NCBI GenBank assembly: GCA_947498325.1
Contig: CANMKE010000001.1
Location: 434,001 to 498,000 of the forward strand
Source: an uncultured Persicobacter sp.
GTDB taxonomy: Bacteria > Bacteroidota > Bacteroidia > Cytophagales > Cyclobacteriaceae
Direction: 5' to 3'
DNA length: 64,000 bases
Shown piece after piece: positions 17,600-27,636 of this stretch (positions within the stretch are counted from its first letter, which is position 1; each line of letters begins with the position of its first letter). Position numbers and translations under genes: made by a program. A model generated the notes under the pieces. It was given only the letters and a program-made list of their open reading frames with translations, was not told the origin of the DNA and ran no database searches.

Positions 17600-17643
17600 A
17601 GTCTTTTCTGTTGTTTGTAGGGGGTGATCCCTCAAAATCTTAA

Positions 17644-18330
17644 TTATTGATAAGTAAGCTCTCTTTCCTCAAGGGCGTACTTGGTTACGTTCTGATAATG
17701 GAAACCATACTCGGTTTTCAGTCTTCGTTGTAACCAGTTGCCTTGTTTGTCTTTTTTCAGATACTTGAACTGGGTAATATAATGGAATTCTTCAAAACTG
17801 ATTTTCCTGCGGTGGCGGCTGCCTTTTTCTTCTATGAGGCGCCCTTTTTTATCATATCGGAAGGAGGCCGTTTGAAATACAGAACCATGCTCATTACTGA
17901 ATTCAATACGCTCAATGAGTTTCTGTTCATTGTATTGAAAAGTAATGAGGGTCGTTTCACCTTCTTTATAATCCGTAATGATAATTTTCTCGATCAGCTG
18001 GTCATCAGTCCTGATCACTTCCTCCTGCGCCAAAAGCTCGTCTTGCTGGCTAAAAGTCTTTTTAATGAAAGAGTGGTTTTCACCCATATCAACCCTGACA
18101 CGTGTGTCGGTGGATTTTTTACGGTTATTGACACGGTGCTCAATTCTTGTGCTACCTTCCTCTTCGACCTTGATCGATACTTCTCCCACAGCAATCTCTT
18201 TCCTGAAGGCATTGAATAAACCCAATCGTTTATATTGTTCCAGAAAAAAAATGGTTTTGCGGAACGTCTTGATGTTACCATTCAGCTCCTGTATGAGACA
18301 TTCTTCTGGTAAAATTGTGTTGATGATCAT
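17644..18330 (-). CDS. Hypothetical protein with YD-like strands (228 aa)
   Basis: A soluble, highly charged 228-residue protein without signal peptide. The second half contains beta-strand units of the kind seen in YD/RHS-type repeats ([30 protein letters not shown]) and a [13 protein letters not shown] segment. Function not recognised. It is immediately upstream of pepT on the same strand and could be co-transcribed, but the content gives no link to peptide metabolism. Confidence 0.75.
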   Translation of the reverse strand: MIINTILPEECLIQELNGNIKTFRKTIFFLEQYKRLGLFNAFRKEIAVGEVSIKVEEEGSTRIEHRVNNRKKSTDTRVRVDMGENHSFIKKTFSQQDELLAQEEVIRTDDQLIEKIIITDYKEGETTLITFQYNEQKLIERIEFSNEHGSVFQTASFRYDKKGRLIEEKGSRHRRKISFEEFHYITQFKYLKKDKQGNWLQRRLKTEYGFHYQNVTKYALEERELTYQ

Positions 18331-18579
18331 AATGCATCAAAATTGTGAACCATCAAATTTAGCTAAAAATACATATTCTTCGGGCTTCTTGAGGCTGAAT
18401 TTTTAATGGATTTATCCTGTAGGGAAGTGCGATTAGGTGTATAGTTGTATGGGTTTAAACCAAAAAAGAGTCGATTGATCAGATGGTCGTATCTTTTTAA
18501 TTTTTTCTTGGTATATCACTATATAAATTAAATGTGCCTTTGGCACGGAAATGGGAAGAATAAAATAAAGATAAAGAAC

Positions 18580-18717
18580 ATGAAATCAGAAGTTTCCGAA
18601 TATTATGTGGGTCCTGGAGGGTTATTGTTGAAGAAAGAGGAACAGTTTTTCAGAGCCTTGAAATGGGTAGTGGTTGAAAGTAATGAATTTGAATTGACCA
18701 TCATTGAGTTAAAATAA
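18580..18717 (+). CDS. Small hypothetical protein (45 aa)
   Basis: A 45-residue frame beginning MKSEVSEYYVGPGG and ending just before a strong terminator. A longer version from 18532 adds 16 residues that look like leader. The sequence (GGLLLKKEEQFFRALKWVVVES) suggests a small beta-rich soluble protein. Placement next to a terminator and lack of competing frames support it as a real gene. Function unknown. Confidence 0.5.
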   Translation: MKSEVSEYYVGPGGLLLKKEEQFFRALKWVVVESNEFELTIIELK

Positions 18718-18756
18718 AAAAAAGCGTATCGGATAACATTCCGATACGCTTTTTAC
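18718..18756 (+). terminator. Rho-independent terminator
   Basis: AAAGCGTATCGG pairs with CCGATACGCTTT around ATAACATT and is followed by a T run; it directly follows the 45-residue gene. Confidence 0.9.
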
Positions 18757-18761
18757 TTTTA

Positions 18762-18832
18762 GGGGCTGAATCCGCATAAAATGGCATCATCAGTACTTTG
18801 ATACCGCCATTTTATGGGTAAGCCCTTTTTAT
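18762..18832. repeat. Long imperfect inverted repeat
   Basis: GGGCT...CATAAAATGGC pairs with GCCATTTTATG...AGCCC, an approximately 25-bp imperfect stem with a 20-nt loop and a T-rich tail on the plus strand. It lies between the small-gene terminator and the end of pgi, so it may act as a second terminator or mRNA-end structure for pgi. Confidence 0.6.
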
Positions 18833-18837
18833 TTTGC

Positions 18838-20505
<1,668 letters not shown>

Positions 20506-20528
20506 TTAGTGTTTCTGAATTGATATTG

Positions 20529-20558
20529 CGAAATTATCGATTTTCGATAGAGTAACAA
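20529..20558 (-). promoter_or_regulatory. Promoter of pgi
   Basis: On the minus strand TTG (20556-20558) is followed after 19 bp by TAATTTCG (20529-20536), one mismatch from TAnnTTTG, about 40 bp upstream of the ATG. Confidence 0.5.
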
Positions 20559-20702
20559 CAACATAGGTCATTGTTTTCGTTTTCTTAATATAGTACAAGA
20601 TTTTTAATTGACCTTATTTATAACTGTATTAAGTGTTAATTGATTGATGTTTAATGGTTTTGTGTGTAGTTTGAAGGCGGATTTTATTGAATTTAATTTA
20701 TC

Positions 20703-21353
20703 ATGACAAATAATAGATCCATAAATAATTTCGATTCCTGGCTGAAGCAAAGACTTCAGGAGCCATTGCCAGGCCCCAATGTACAGCGAGAAATGGCACC
20801 ATTCGCAGATGCTTTTGATCGCTTTGAAGCTGATCGTCGGAACGCAAGGCAAAGTGCTGTGTTAATCAATGTAATGGAATCGGCAGGGCGACTATGCTTT
20901 CCTTTGATTCAAAGGCCTGTGTATCAAGGGGTGCACAGTGGGCAAGTAGGACTGCCTGGGGGGAAACAGGATGAAGGGGACCAAAGTGTGGTTGCCACGG
21001 CACTCCGAGAGGCAAATGAGGAAATTGGCTTGTTAGCCGAGACGGTACAGGTGGTTGGAGAGCTGACAGACCTATTTGTCCCTGTCAGTAATTTCATTAT
21101 TCAGCCAGTGATCAGTGTGTGCAAGCAACCCGTCGATTTTCAGCCTGACCCCAGGGAGGTAGAGGAGATTTTTCTTTGTGATTTGGAGGAGTTGGTGCTA
21201 CAACAGGAGCCCTCAGCACGGACAGAAGTATCTACAGGAAAGGGAAAGCTTGAAGTGCCGTTTTTTGAGGTTGGTGGCAAGGTGGTTTGGGGGGCCACAG
21301 CGATAATCCTTGGAGAATTTCGCAGTTTATGTGCTCGGTATTTTACGGATTGA
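20703..21353 (+). CDS. NUDIX hydrolase, CoA pyrophosphatase (NudL/Nudt7)-like
   Basis: A 216-residue NUDIX protein. The core reads GLPGGKQDEGD then TALREANEEIGL, which is the CoA-diphosphatase variant of the Nudix box (LPGGKxxxxD...TALRExxEEIGL) rather than the MutT form. Such enzymes cleave CoA or acyl-CoA into 3',5'-ADP and phosphopantetheine. Upstream it contains the expected SAVLI and CFPLIQRP strands. Divergent from pgi, monocistronic. Confidence 0.85.
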   Translation: MTNNRSINNFDSWLKQRLQEPLPGPNVQREMAPFADAFDRFEADRRNARQSAVLINVMESAGRLCFPLIQRPVYQGVHSGQVGLPGGKQDEGDQSVVATALREANEEIGLLAETVQVVGELTDLFVPVSNFIIQPVISVCKQPVDFQPDPREVEEIFLCDLEELVLQQEPSARTEVSTGKGKLEVPFFEVGGKVVWGATAIILGEFRSLCARYFTD

Positions 21354-21399
21354 GCGTGTTAGCGGCCTCTTACGGTTGTCGCCGTGAGGGTATAAAAAC

Positions 21400-21477
21400 A
21401 AATTAACCTGTATCAAACCGAGGCAATACGACAGGATAAGACTGGCGGATAGCTTCTGACTTAATACAGGTTAATTT
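21400..21477. repeat. Perfect 14-bp inverted repeat with 50-nt loop
   Basis: AAATTAACCTGTAT at 21400-21413 is exactly repeated in reverse complement at 21464-21477. It lies between the convergent NUDIX and M48 genes. The long loop and lack of a T run make a simple terminator unlikely. It may be an mRNA-end structure or remnant of a small mobile repeat. Confidence 0.65.
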
Positions 21478-21488
21478 AAATGGGGGAA

Positions 21489-22313
21489 TTATAGATTCAG
21501 ATCACTTTTAAACTGATCGTATGCAGCCTGTGTGCCTGAGGGCTTGGTAGAGCAGCCAATTTTGTCGGCTTCTTCAGGGATATATTCAGCACGATCTGCC
21601 GGGGAAGGGTGGGAAGAGAAAAATTGTTCAATACTGTTGCTGATATCGCCACTGTTAGCTGCCTGTTCCTCTTCAAGTTTTTGAAAAAACGTAGCAGCAC
21701 CATCACATTTGTACTTGGTACCTGCCAAATATTCTACAGATTCAAGATCAGCTTCTTTTTCAAACTTCTGGCTGAATTGTGCAATAGCGCCGTTAGTAGC
21801 CAAAGCAAGTGCCATCTGGCTCAGTTCGGATTCCGCCTGCCCACTGATAATGCTAATCAAAAATTGGATGCCGTACTCCTTCTGCATATTTCGGCTTGTA
21901 TGCCTTAGGTCGGCATGGGCGATTTCGTGGCCCATAACTCCTGCTAAATCATCAGGAGAGTCGAGGTACTTGATCAGCCCTGTGTATACATAAATGTAGC
22001 CTCCTGGTGTCGCAAATGCATTCAGGACTTCATCGTCTTTAATGATTTTTAATTCCCAGTTGAAATCATTTGCATAAGCTACTTTGCCCGAATTAAGGAT
22101 GTCATCTCGCATGCCATTGAGGTAATTGTAAGCCTCAGGGAAATCCGATGGAGAAAGGATGTTGTATTGTGGATCGTTATTGATTTGGTTGCTCACCTGT
22201 TGCCCAAGCTCTTTATCTTGTGAGATGCCAAATAAAACGAGGTTGTTATTTTTATCACATGATAAGGTAGGGAAGAGGAGTAGGAGAATAAGTAGGTAGT
22301 TAAGATACTTCAT
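21489..22313 (-). CDS. M48-family metalloprotease, lipoprotein
   Basis: A 274-residue periplasmic zinc endopeptidase of the BepA/LoiP kind. It begins with a lipoprotein signal (LLLLFPTLSCDKN, Cys about 19), carries GHEIAHADLRH (HEXXH) and a downstream KEADLESVEYLAG segment with the third zinc-ligand Glu, and a SSHPSPADRAEYI motif typical of the group. It lacks the TPR domain of BepA, so it resembles the shorter quality-control proteases. It is preceded by ribF on the same strand but 50 bp apart. Confidence 0.92.
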   Translation of the reverse strand: MKYLNYLLILLLLFPTLSCDKNNNLVLFGISQDKELGQQVSNQINNDPQYNILSPSDFPEAYNYLNGMRDDILNSGKVAYANDFNWELKIIKDDEVLNAFATPGGYIYVYTGLIKYLDSPDDLAGVMGHEIAHADLRHTSRNMQKEYGIQFLISIISGQAESELSQMALALATNGAIAQFSQKFEKEADLESVEYLAGTKYKCDGAATFFQKLEEEQAANSGDISNSIEQFFSSHPSPADRAEYIPEEADKIGCSTKPSGTQAAYDQFKSDLNL

Positions 22314-22363
22314 TGCAATATAAGTTGATGTAATTAATTGGTCTTACATCAAATTAACGAAGC

Positions 22364-23305
22364 CTATCTACGATAGTTTTTTAATATTGTTTTTGCGGCA
22401 TTTTTGTCCTCTTCAAGAGCTGATTTTAAGGCTGCTACAGATTCGAATTTTTTTTCCTCTCGAAGTCGATCAATAAAAATTACCCTGACGCATTGCTGAT
22501 AGAGGTCTTTGTCAAAATCAAAAATGTGTACTTCCATTTTTACATCTTCAGTAGCCGACACGGTTGGGTTTTTTCCGATATTGAGCATTCCCTCCATAAG
22601 TGCTCCTTCGAATTCAACCAATACTGCATAGACCCCGAATTTAGGAATGAGTTTGTGTTTAAACGCTACCTCGATATTGGCGGTAGGGAACTGAATCGTT
22701 CTGCCTAATTTTTGGCCATGCACCACCTGCCCGGAAAGTTCATAAGGGCGACTTAAATATTGATTGGCCTCTTTAAGTGTACCTCTTAACAAGTGGTTCC
22801 TGATTTTGGAGGAGGATACTCCGACTTCGTCTACATCATGTCGACTGATCTCTTCAAGTTCAAAACCGAAACGGTCCTGATTTTGCTTGAGGAATTCAAA
22901 ATTCCCTGACCTATTTTTTCCGAAATGATGGTCGTAGCCGATCACCAGTTTTTTGGTGCCGATAGCATTGATGAGTATGTTTTGTACAAAATCTTCAGGA
23001 GCCATTTGTGCAAACTCCTGGGTAAATGGCAGCCGAATAAGGTGGTCGATACCATTCTGTGATAGCAACTCTGCTTTTTCCTCTATGGAAGAAAGTAATT
23101 GAAGAGAATTATCCTCAGGGAAAAGGACGTGGCGAGGGTGTGGCCAGTAGGTGATCAGGACGGTTTCTCCATTGTGCTGATCCGCAATTTTCCGAATTCT
23201 TTTCAGGATTTTTTGGTGACCCTGGTGTACGCCGTCAAAGGTGCCACTGGTAACCACGGCATATTGAGGAGCGATGAATTCACTGAGGTTGTTATATATT
23301 TTCAT
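22364..23305 (-). CDS. ribF: Bifunctional riboflavin kinase / FAD synthetase
   Basis: A 313-residue two-domain enzyme making FMN and FAD. The N-terminal nucleotidyltransferase domain has SGTFDGVHQGHQKIL (about 22-36) and SSSKIRNHLLRG; the C-terminal kinase domain (from about 185) has GRTIQFPTANIE and GVYAVLVE with the NPTVSAT and EVHIFDFDKDLY motifs. Length is standard. It is downstream of truB in the order ftsX-DUF3098-uppP-truB-ribF often seen in this phylum, with a hairpin terminator between truB and ribF. Confidence 0.96.
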   Translation of the reverse strand: MKIYNNLSEFIAPQYAVVTSGTFDGVHQGHQKILKRIRKIADQHNGETVLITYWPHPRHVLFPEDNSLQLLSSIEEKAELLSQNGIDHLIRLPFTQEFAQMAPEDFVQNILINAIGTKKLVIGYDHHFGKNRSGNFEFLKQNQDRFGFELEEISRHDVDEVGVSSSKIRNHLLRGTLKEANQYLSRPYELSGQVVHGQKLGRTIQFPTANIEVAFKHKLIPKFGVYAVLVEFEGALMEGMLNIGKNPTVSATEDVKMEVHIFDFDKDLYQQCVRVIFIDRLREEKKFESVAALKSALEEDKNAAKTILKNYRR

Positions 23306-23307
23306 AG

Positions 23308-23335
23308 CAAAAAAGGGAGGCTTTTACCCCTCCCA
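23308..23335 (-). terminator. Hairpin terminator between truB and ribF
   Basis: On the minus strand GGGAGG pairs with CCTCCC around an 8-nt loop and is followed by six T. It lies in the 34-bp gap between truB and ribF and would attenuate transcription into ribF. Confidence 0.75.
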
Positions 23336-23339
23336 ACTT

Positions 23340-24026
23340 TTAATTTTCTTCTTTTTTAAAGGCAGCGATAAAGTCCTCGACAGTTCTGGCGTCTTCTACT
23401 TTAAAGTCTCCAATACGGGTTCTTCGTAAAGCTGCAAGGTGGCCGCCAACATTCAGTGCCTGACCCAAATCATGGGCGATACTTCTGATGTAGGTGCCTT
23501 TGGAGCAAACAATTCTGAAATCCACCTTTGGGAAATCAATATTGGTGATTTCAAACTCGTGAATGGTCACTTGTCGTGCTTTAACCTCTACGGTTTTGCC
23601 TTTGCGGGCAGCCTTGTAAAGGCGCTGGCCATTGACTTTAATCGCTGAATACATCGGCGGAATCTGCTCAATTTCGCCCAAAAATGCAGGCACAGCTTCA
23701 TGAACCATTTCAGCAGTTAAATGCTGAATGTCCTTTTCGGCATCAACCTCCGTTTCCGCATCATAGGATGGGGTGGTTTGCCCCAGGGTAATGGTGCCTG
23801 TATATTCTTTTTCCTGTGCTTGGTAAGATTCGATCTGCTTGGTCATTTTACCTGTGCACAAAATCAAAAGGCCTGTCGCTAATGGATCTAAAGTACCTGC
23901 GTGGCCAATTTTTTTTATTTTGATCAGATTTCTCAATTTTCCCACTACGTCGAAAGAGGTCCAAGTTTTTGGTTTGTCAATCAACAACACTTGCCCTGCC
24001 AGGAAATCTAAGTCCTTTAAATCCAT
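23340..24026 (-). CDS. truB: tRNA pseudouridine(55) synthase
   Basis: A 228-residue enzyme that makes pseudouridine 55 in the T-loop of tRNAs. It shows LLIDKPKTWTSFDVV, KIGHAGTLDPLATGLLI (catalytic Asp in GTLDPLATG), YTGTITLG, PPMYSAIKVNGQRLYK and CSKGTYIRSIAHDLG. The short C-terminus without a PUA domain is typical of Bacteroidota. It starts 16 bp after uppP. Confidence 0.96.
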   Translation of the reverse strand: MDLKDLDFLAGQVLLIDKPKTWTSFDVVGKLRNLIKIKKIGHAGTLDPLATGLLILCTGKMTKQIESYQAQEKEYTGTITLGQTTPSYDAETEVDAEKDIQHLTAEMVHEAVPAFLGEIEQIPPMYSAIKVNGQRLYKAARKGKTVEVKARQVTIHEFEITNIDFPKVDFRIVCSKGTYIRSIAHDLGQALNVGGHLAALRRTRIGDFKVEDARTVEDFIAAFKKEEN

Positions 24027-24042
24027 CTATGATAAAGTTTTG

Positions 24043-24837
24043 TTATGCAATGAATAGTGTATACCCGATAGCGGTAAAGCCAACGACGATACAGTAAACC
24101 GCAAAATAAATCAATTTTCCCTTTTTAACGAGGTTTATCATCCATTTACAGGCTACAACCCCTGCAATAAATGCCGTAACGAACCCAATCGCAATGACTG
24201 GGATACTCAAATCCGAAACCGTAGAAGGGTCAAATTTTAGCAGCTCCAATAGGTTGGCACCAAGAATAGGCGCTAATACCATCAGAAAAGAAAAGCGTGT
24301 TGCTTCTTCTTTTTTTACCCCCATCAATAAGCCCGTGGCAATGGTAGAGCCAGATCTTGAAATTCCAGGAATAACGGCAATGGCTTGGGCGATACCCATA
24401 CCGATGGCCGATTTCCATCCTATTTGAGCTGTTTCGTTCTTGGCAAAATAGGTGAAAGAGAGTAAACCTCCAGTAAATAAAAGTGATATTCCTACGGCGA
24501 GAATATTACCGAAGAAGAAATCTTCTAAAGCATCTTTGAGGAAAATTCCTACGAAAAAGACGGGTATCATCGAAACGACCAAAAGTAAAATGTATTTTTT
24601 ACTGTCATTCCAACTTGGTGTAATCCCCTCCTGAACCAACTTCCGAATTTCTGTAAAATAAATGACAATGGTAGAAAGGACGGTGGCACCGTGGAGGATC
24701 ATCGTGAACAGGACATCTTCACTTACATGCACATTCATAATGGCTTTTGCCAATTCAATGTGTCCACTACTACTTACAGGCAAGAACTCCGTGAATCCTT
24801 GGATCAAGCCTAAAACTAAAGCCTCTATTAAGCTCAT
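24043..24837 (-). CDS. uppP: Undecaprenyl-diphosphatase
   Basis: A 264-residue integral membrane enzyme (BacA type) that recycles the C55 lipid carrier for wall synthesis. It has about eight helices. The signature GFTEFLPVSSSGHIELA lies at 14-30 and PGISRSGSTIATGL at about 156-169, which together form the phosphatase active site. It sits between DUF3098 and truB in a compact same-strand cluster. Confidence 0.96.
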   Translation of the reverse strand: MSLIEALVLGLIQGFTEFLPVSSSGHIELAKAIMNVHVSEDVLFTMILHGATVLSTIVIYFTEIRKLVQEGITPSWNDSKKYILLLVVSMIPVFFVGIFLKDALEDFFFGNILAVGISLLFTGGLLSFTYFAKNETAQIGWKSAIGMGIAQAIAVIPGISRSGSTIATGLLMGVKKEEATRFSFLMVLAPILGANLLELLKFDPSTVSDLSIPVIAIGFVTAFIAGVVACKWMINLVKKGKLIYFAVYCIVVGFTAIGYTLFIA

Positions 24838-24840
24838 TAA

Positions 24841-25047
24841 TTATTTTGATTTATGAAAAAGTGCATAAAATTCAATCGCAAATCCGACCAGGATAGTGAC
24901 AGGTCCAAGCGTAAGTCCTAAGAAACCGAAACCGAAAGTCTCAGTATCAAGGGTCATGATGATGAAGCCCAGTGCTAATACCAGGATGCCCACTAACATA
25001 ATAATGTAGTTCTTCTTATTGAAAGGCATTGCTTTTTGTTCCTCCAT
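24841..25047 (-). CDS. DUF3098 family membrane protein
   Basis: A 68-residue protein with two hydrophobic helices (residues 13-30 and 39-58) and a basic N-terminus containing MPFNKKNY. It matches the small DUF3098 family, which in Bacteroidota is located between ftsX and uppP as it is here. Function unknown, possibly related to the division or envelope work of its neighbours. Three bases separate it from uppP. Confidence 0.85.
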   Translation of the reverse strand: MEEQKAMPFNKKNYIIMLVGILVLALGFIIMTLDTETFGFGFLGLTLGPVTILVGFAIEFYALFHKSK

Positions 25048-25065
25048 AGGAATAAATATGTTTAA

Positions 25066-25947
25066 TTAATATAGTTCATTTAAAGACATTCCAAGGTACT
25101 TTTTCACTGATCGTTTCGTGCTGAAAAAGCTGACCAATATTCCCATTGAGCACATTAGCCCGATGAGGATACCAATTTCCTTGGGTGCATACAAGGTGCT
25201 GAGTCCATCGATATTGTAGATGGCGTAATACAATAACCCCAATAAAGCGGCACTGGCAACCAAACCACCGAATAACCCATGCCAAACGGACCTCAATATA
25301 AAAGGCTTTTGGATGAATTGGTTGGTAGCGCCCACGAGCTGCATAGATCGGATTAAAAAGCGTTGACTGAATAATGCCAGCTTGATGGTGTTGTTAATCA
25401 AAATGGAAACGACAACGAATAGGAGAAGCGCCAACCCAATAAGAATTACACTTACCTTGGCGAAATTTTCCTGAATCTGGTCTGCCAAATTTTTGACATA
25501 AGTAACTTCAAATACGGAAGGATTCTTACTTAGTTTGGCCTTGATCATGGCAAGGGAGTCGGCATTCTGATACCCTTCCTTTAGTCGGATTGTAAAAGCA
25601 TCATGTAGGGGGTTATCTCCTAAAAAAGCAGAGAAATCTTCCCCAGTATCACTTAGGAAGGTCTTTGCGGCCTCTTCTTTGGAAATAAATTTGATATTTT
25701 CAGCAGCTGGATCAAGTAGATAAGGCTGCAAAGCCAGTTCACGTTTAAATTGTGTTGTTTTGGCCTGTTTAATCCCTTTATTTAAAAATACTTGTACCTC
25801 TAATTTACTCTTTATCTTTGCACTAAGCTTGATGGTTTGAATGTAGGAAAGCCCTAACAGACCAACGATGAAAAGTGCTAATGCTGTACTAAATACAACA
25901 CTCAGTAAAGGATACGAACCAAGTTTCTTCTTTTCTGTTTTTGCCAT
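25066..25947 (-). CDS. ftsX: Cell division protein FtsX
   Basis: A 293-residue membrane subunit of the FtsEX complex, which couples ATP hydrolysis by FtsE to peptidoglycan hydrolase activation at the septum. The start at MAKTEKKKLGSYPL was preferred over an upstream ATG that adds 19 unrelated residues. One N-terminal helix (about 17-38), a periplasmic domain with the KVxLFLNKGIKQ-like stretch, then three C-terminal helices of the FtsX/MacB fold. ftsE is not in the window. First gene of ftsX-DUF3098-uppP-truB. Confidence 0.93.
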   Translation of the reverse strand: MAKTEKKKLGSYPLLSVVFSTALALFIVGLLGLSYIQTIKLSAKIKSKLEVQVFLNKGIKQAKTTQFKRELALQPYLLDPAAENIKFISKEEAAKTFLSDTGEDFSAFLGDNPLHDAFTIRLKEGYQNADSLAMIKAKLSKNPSVFEVTYVKNLADQIQENFAKVSVILIGLALLLFVVVSILINNTIKLALFSQRFLIRSMQLVGATNQFIQKPFILRSVWHGLFGGLVASAALLGLLYYAIYNIDGLSTLYAPKEIGILIGLMCSMGILVSFFSTKRSVKKYLGMSLNELY

Positions 25948-26048
25948 TGTTTGCGGAAAAATCACATAAGTTGCTAATATAATTTGCTTATGTTCCTGAA
26001 ACAAAAAAAATCGGCAATGGGAGTGCTAAAAAGTGTTAAATGGGAGAT

Positions 26049-26081
26049 AAAAAAAGCCACTATTTAATAGTGGCTTTTTCA
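26049..26081. terminator. Bidirectional terminator
   Basis: AAAAAGCCACTATT pairs with AATAGTGGCTTTTT. It follows the anti-sigma gene on the minus strand. Confidence 0.9.
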
Positions 26082-26084
26082 TTT

Positions 26085-26894
26085 TTATTCTAACGGAAGT
26101 GTTGTTGTGGTCTTTTTTAATTGAAAAATGGAACCATTGATCTTAACACTTAAAATATCATATTCTTGTTTCAGTAACTCAACATTATCAAAATTACCAA
26201 ATAAGGTAAGTTGATTATCAGTGAGTTGGTATCTCTGTCTCCCTTTGTGGGGTAAAATCTTAACCTTAACCTGTTGAAAGTGATCCGTGTTCAGCTGCTT
26301 GCTGTTTGGTACTTCGATCGATGCGGGGCTGTTAATGAAATCATTTGGCTCAGAAATTTGTGGCCTGTTGATATTTTTATTTTTCTTTTTTTCGGGAGGC
26401 AGCGTTTTTGTTGCCAGCGCATTTGATTTTGCTTGCTGGGAAATCTTTGGCAGCTCTTCGATAGGCTCACTGGTGGCTCTTTCAGGCTGACCAATTAAGG
26501 ATAACCTATTTTCCTGACTGATTTCCTCAGGAATATGGGTGCTAACCTCGGATACTGGGACTATAGGAATAATTGTGGTTTGATCCAGATTGGAAACATA
26601 AGCATAACCACCCACGAGTACGCTAATGACCGCTACGCCTACGCTGGCAGCTATGCCCCAGAAGGCGGAGGTTAATGCAGATGATTTTTGAATTGGGATT
26701 TCACTCAACCGTTGCTTTAACTGTCCAGCGCGATAATCTGACAAAGCCTGACGAATGCCTTTTTGTATTTGAACCTCTTCTTTCAGATCAGGGAACACTC
26801 CCATGGCCTTTTCGAACCCCTGAAGATCAGGCTTACTTAAATTTTGATCGAGGTAATCCTCAATCAGATCAAAATATTTGTTTTCAGTGTTCAT
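26085..26894 (-). CDS. Probable anti-sigma factor, single-pass membrane protein
   Basis: A 269-residue protein. The N-terminal 75 residues are a helical cytoplasmic region (NKYFDLIEDYLDQNLSKPDLQ) typical of anti-sigma proteins in this phylum. One membrane helix follows (about 82-105). The periplasmic part is Ser/Pro/Lys-rich linker (about 115-200) and a small C-terminal beta domain with TDNQLTLFGNFD. No zinc-binding HxxxCxxC is visible, so it is not the ZAS type. It begins 3 bp after the ECF sigma gene, with which it probably forms a regulatory pair. Confidence 0.75.
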   Translation of the reverse strand: MNTENKYFDLIEDYLDQNLSKPDLQGFEKAMGVFPDLKEEVQIQKGIRQALSDYRAGQLKQRLSEIPIQKSSALTSAFWGIAASVGVAVISVLVGGYAYVSNLDQTTIIPIVPVSEVSTHIPEEISQENRLSLIGQPERATSEPIEELPKISQQAKSNALATKTLPPEKKKNKNINRPQISEPNDFINSPASIEVPNSKQLNTDHFQQVKVKILPHKGRQRYQLTDNQLTLFGNFDNVELLKQEYDILSVKINGSIFQLKKTTTTLPLE

Positions 26895-26897
26895 AGG

Positions 26898-27437
26898 TTA
26901 ATCGAGAAAGTCATTGGATGTAAAATGTGATTTTATATAAAGGTCCAATTTTTTTTTGCATTTATATTTTCTGGTTTTTGCGGTGTCAGCATTAGCCAAA
27001 CCGAATTTTTGAGCAATTTCAGGCATCCCCAAGCCATCAAAATAATGCGCCGTCAGGATGTCTCTGCAAGAATCTCCCATTTTTTTAATACAATCACGAA
27101 TGATCTTATTTCTTTCATCTTGCTCAAAATTTGAGGAGGTGATTACTTCTGCCTCTTCATTGGAGAAGCGTTTTTTACGACTTAACTCTCTTCGCCAAAG
27201 GTTTTGACTTACTCCAAAGAGATAAGTACTGATCTTGGCGGTCAGGGTTAATTCTTTTTTAGCCACCTTTTGCCAAAAAATGACCAAAGCATCCTGAAAG
27301 ACATCCTTGGCCTCATCCTCAGTTCCGCCATTACGCATGATATACTTTGTAATCATACTATAAAGTTTGACGTACAAATAATCAAGAGCACTTTCGTCAC
27401 CTTGTTCTATTCGTTGGATGATTTCTTTGTCTTGCAT
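26898..27437 (-). CDS. ECF-type RNA polymerase sigma factor
   Basis: A 179-residue sigma-70 family member with regions 2 (ALDYLYVKLYSMITKYI through DVFQDALVIFWQK, residues about 16-60) and 4 (DILTAHYFDGLGMPEIAQKFGLANADTAKTRKYKCKKKL, broken by family-typical variation, about 125-165) and no region 1 or 3. It is paired with a membrane anti-sigma gene 3 bp downstream. The regulon cannot be read from the window. Confidence 0.93.
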   Translation of the reverse strand: MQDKEIIQRIEQGDESALDYLYVKLYSMITKYIMRNGGTEDEAKDVFQDALVIFWQKVAKKELTLTAKISTYLFGVSQNLWRRELSRKKRFSNEEAEVITSSNFEQDERNKIIRDCIKKMGDSCRDILTAHYFDGLGMPEIAQKFGLANADTAKTRKYKCKKKLDLYIKSHFTSNDFLD

Positions 27438-27636
27438 TGACTATGGGTTAATCGGTAAGATGGATAAAAAGTAACCCTAATACAGTAGAGTTTGGGTGTT
27501 TTTGTGATATAAATTAAATAAAAAAACGTTAAATATGATTTCGTAGGGGGTGATCAGAGACTTAAAATACCAATTTTTAAACGATAATACTACCTTTAGG
27601 GAACTTAACGGCTTATCGACCAATTTATTGAAGTAA

